The notes beneath the pieces were generated by a model. It was not told the origin of the DNA, searched no databases, and saw only the letters and a program-made list of their open reading frames with translations. From assembly GCA_017543805.1 (NCBI GenBank), contig JAFYFK010000250.1:1-5398 (forward strand): a stretch of DNA of 5,398 nucleotides. The letters run 5' to 3'. The stretch is from Bacillota bacterium (GTDB taxonomy: Bacteria > Bacillota > Clostridia > Peptostreptococcales > Anaerovoracaceae). Below are positions 5,306 through 5,398 of the stretch, in pieces (position 1 is the first letter of the stretch; the number at the start of each line of letters is the position of its first letter). The position numbers and the translations under genes were made by a program.

Positions 5306-5398
5306 TTACATCCCGCTGAATTCCGCTTTGTTCTTTCCGAAATGCAGCTCCTTCATGCCTTCGACTTCGTCGCAGATCGGCTTGAGCTTGCAGCTTCC
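5306..5398 (-). CDS. 3' end of an unidentified gene, truncated by the window edge
   Basis: On the - strand an open frame enters from the right edge and encodes 30 residues up to TAA (5308-5306). The visible C-terminus has two cysteines (C3 and C9 of the fragment), is rich in Lys and Glu, and ends F-S-G-M. The gene is convergent with the regulator remnant and is followed 23 bp later by the terminator at 5257-5283, which supports a genuine gene end. Base composition is GC-rich like the aldolase and DUF4127 genes and unlike the IS. I do not recognise the family from this short piece. Confidence 0.7.
   Translation of the reverse strand, partial: GSCKLKPICDEVEGMKELHFGKNKAEFSGM

Noticed and set aside
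1..5398. CRISPR array, tRNA or rRNA gene, phage or toxin-antitoxin genes
   Set aside because: No regularly spaced repeats, no cloverleaf or rRNA-like sequence and no matching protein motifs were seen on either strand.

Overview
The window looks like chromosomal DNA of an anaerobic, fairly GC-rich member of the Bacillota (Clostridia type). This is an inference from the AGGAGG-like ribosome sites, the extended -10 promoters, the short U-tailed terminators, a DUF4127 lipoprotein and an IS1634-family insertion sequence. No rRNA or marker gene is present to confirm it.

Layout. (1) Bases 29-1011 form a self-contained unit: promoter, a complete HpcH/HpaI-type class II aldolase (112-897, +), a structured 3' untranslated stretch, and a near-perfect intrinsic terminator. 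(2) Bases 1036-2940 hold a second + strand unit, a DUF4127 protein with a lipoprotein signal peptide. Its only visible promoter is an extended -10 so close to the ATG that the mRNA would be leaderless or nearly so; a hairpin follows the gene. (3) Bases about 3096-5080 are a complete-looking, AT-richer insertion sequence of the IS1634 family. It has 8-bp terminal inverted repeats, one intact DDE transposase on the - strand (3217-4947) with its own promoter and AGGAGG site, subterminal repeats, and terminator-like hairpins near both ends. (4) Directly against the right end of the IS is the headless 3' part of a small XRE-type regulator gene (5081-5223, +). Its 5' part is not on the other side of the IS and there is no visible target duplication, so the IS probably mediated a deletion or rearrangement here. 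(5) A bidirectional terminator (5257-5283) separates this remnant from the 3' end of an unidentified - strand gene that runs off the right edge (5306-5398).

How the parts work together. The aldolase and the DUF4127 gene point the same way, but a strong terminator and a new promoter lie between them, so they are separate transcription units and no shared pathway can be claimed. The IS is an independent mobile element that has remodelled the interval between the DUF4127 gene and the convergent right-hand gene. I see no clear new multi-gene system. The observations most worth checking are the apparent leaderless lipoprotein mRNA, the IS junction with the decapitated regulator, and the repeats at the IS ends.
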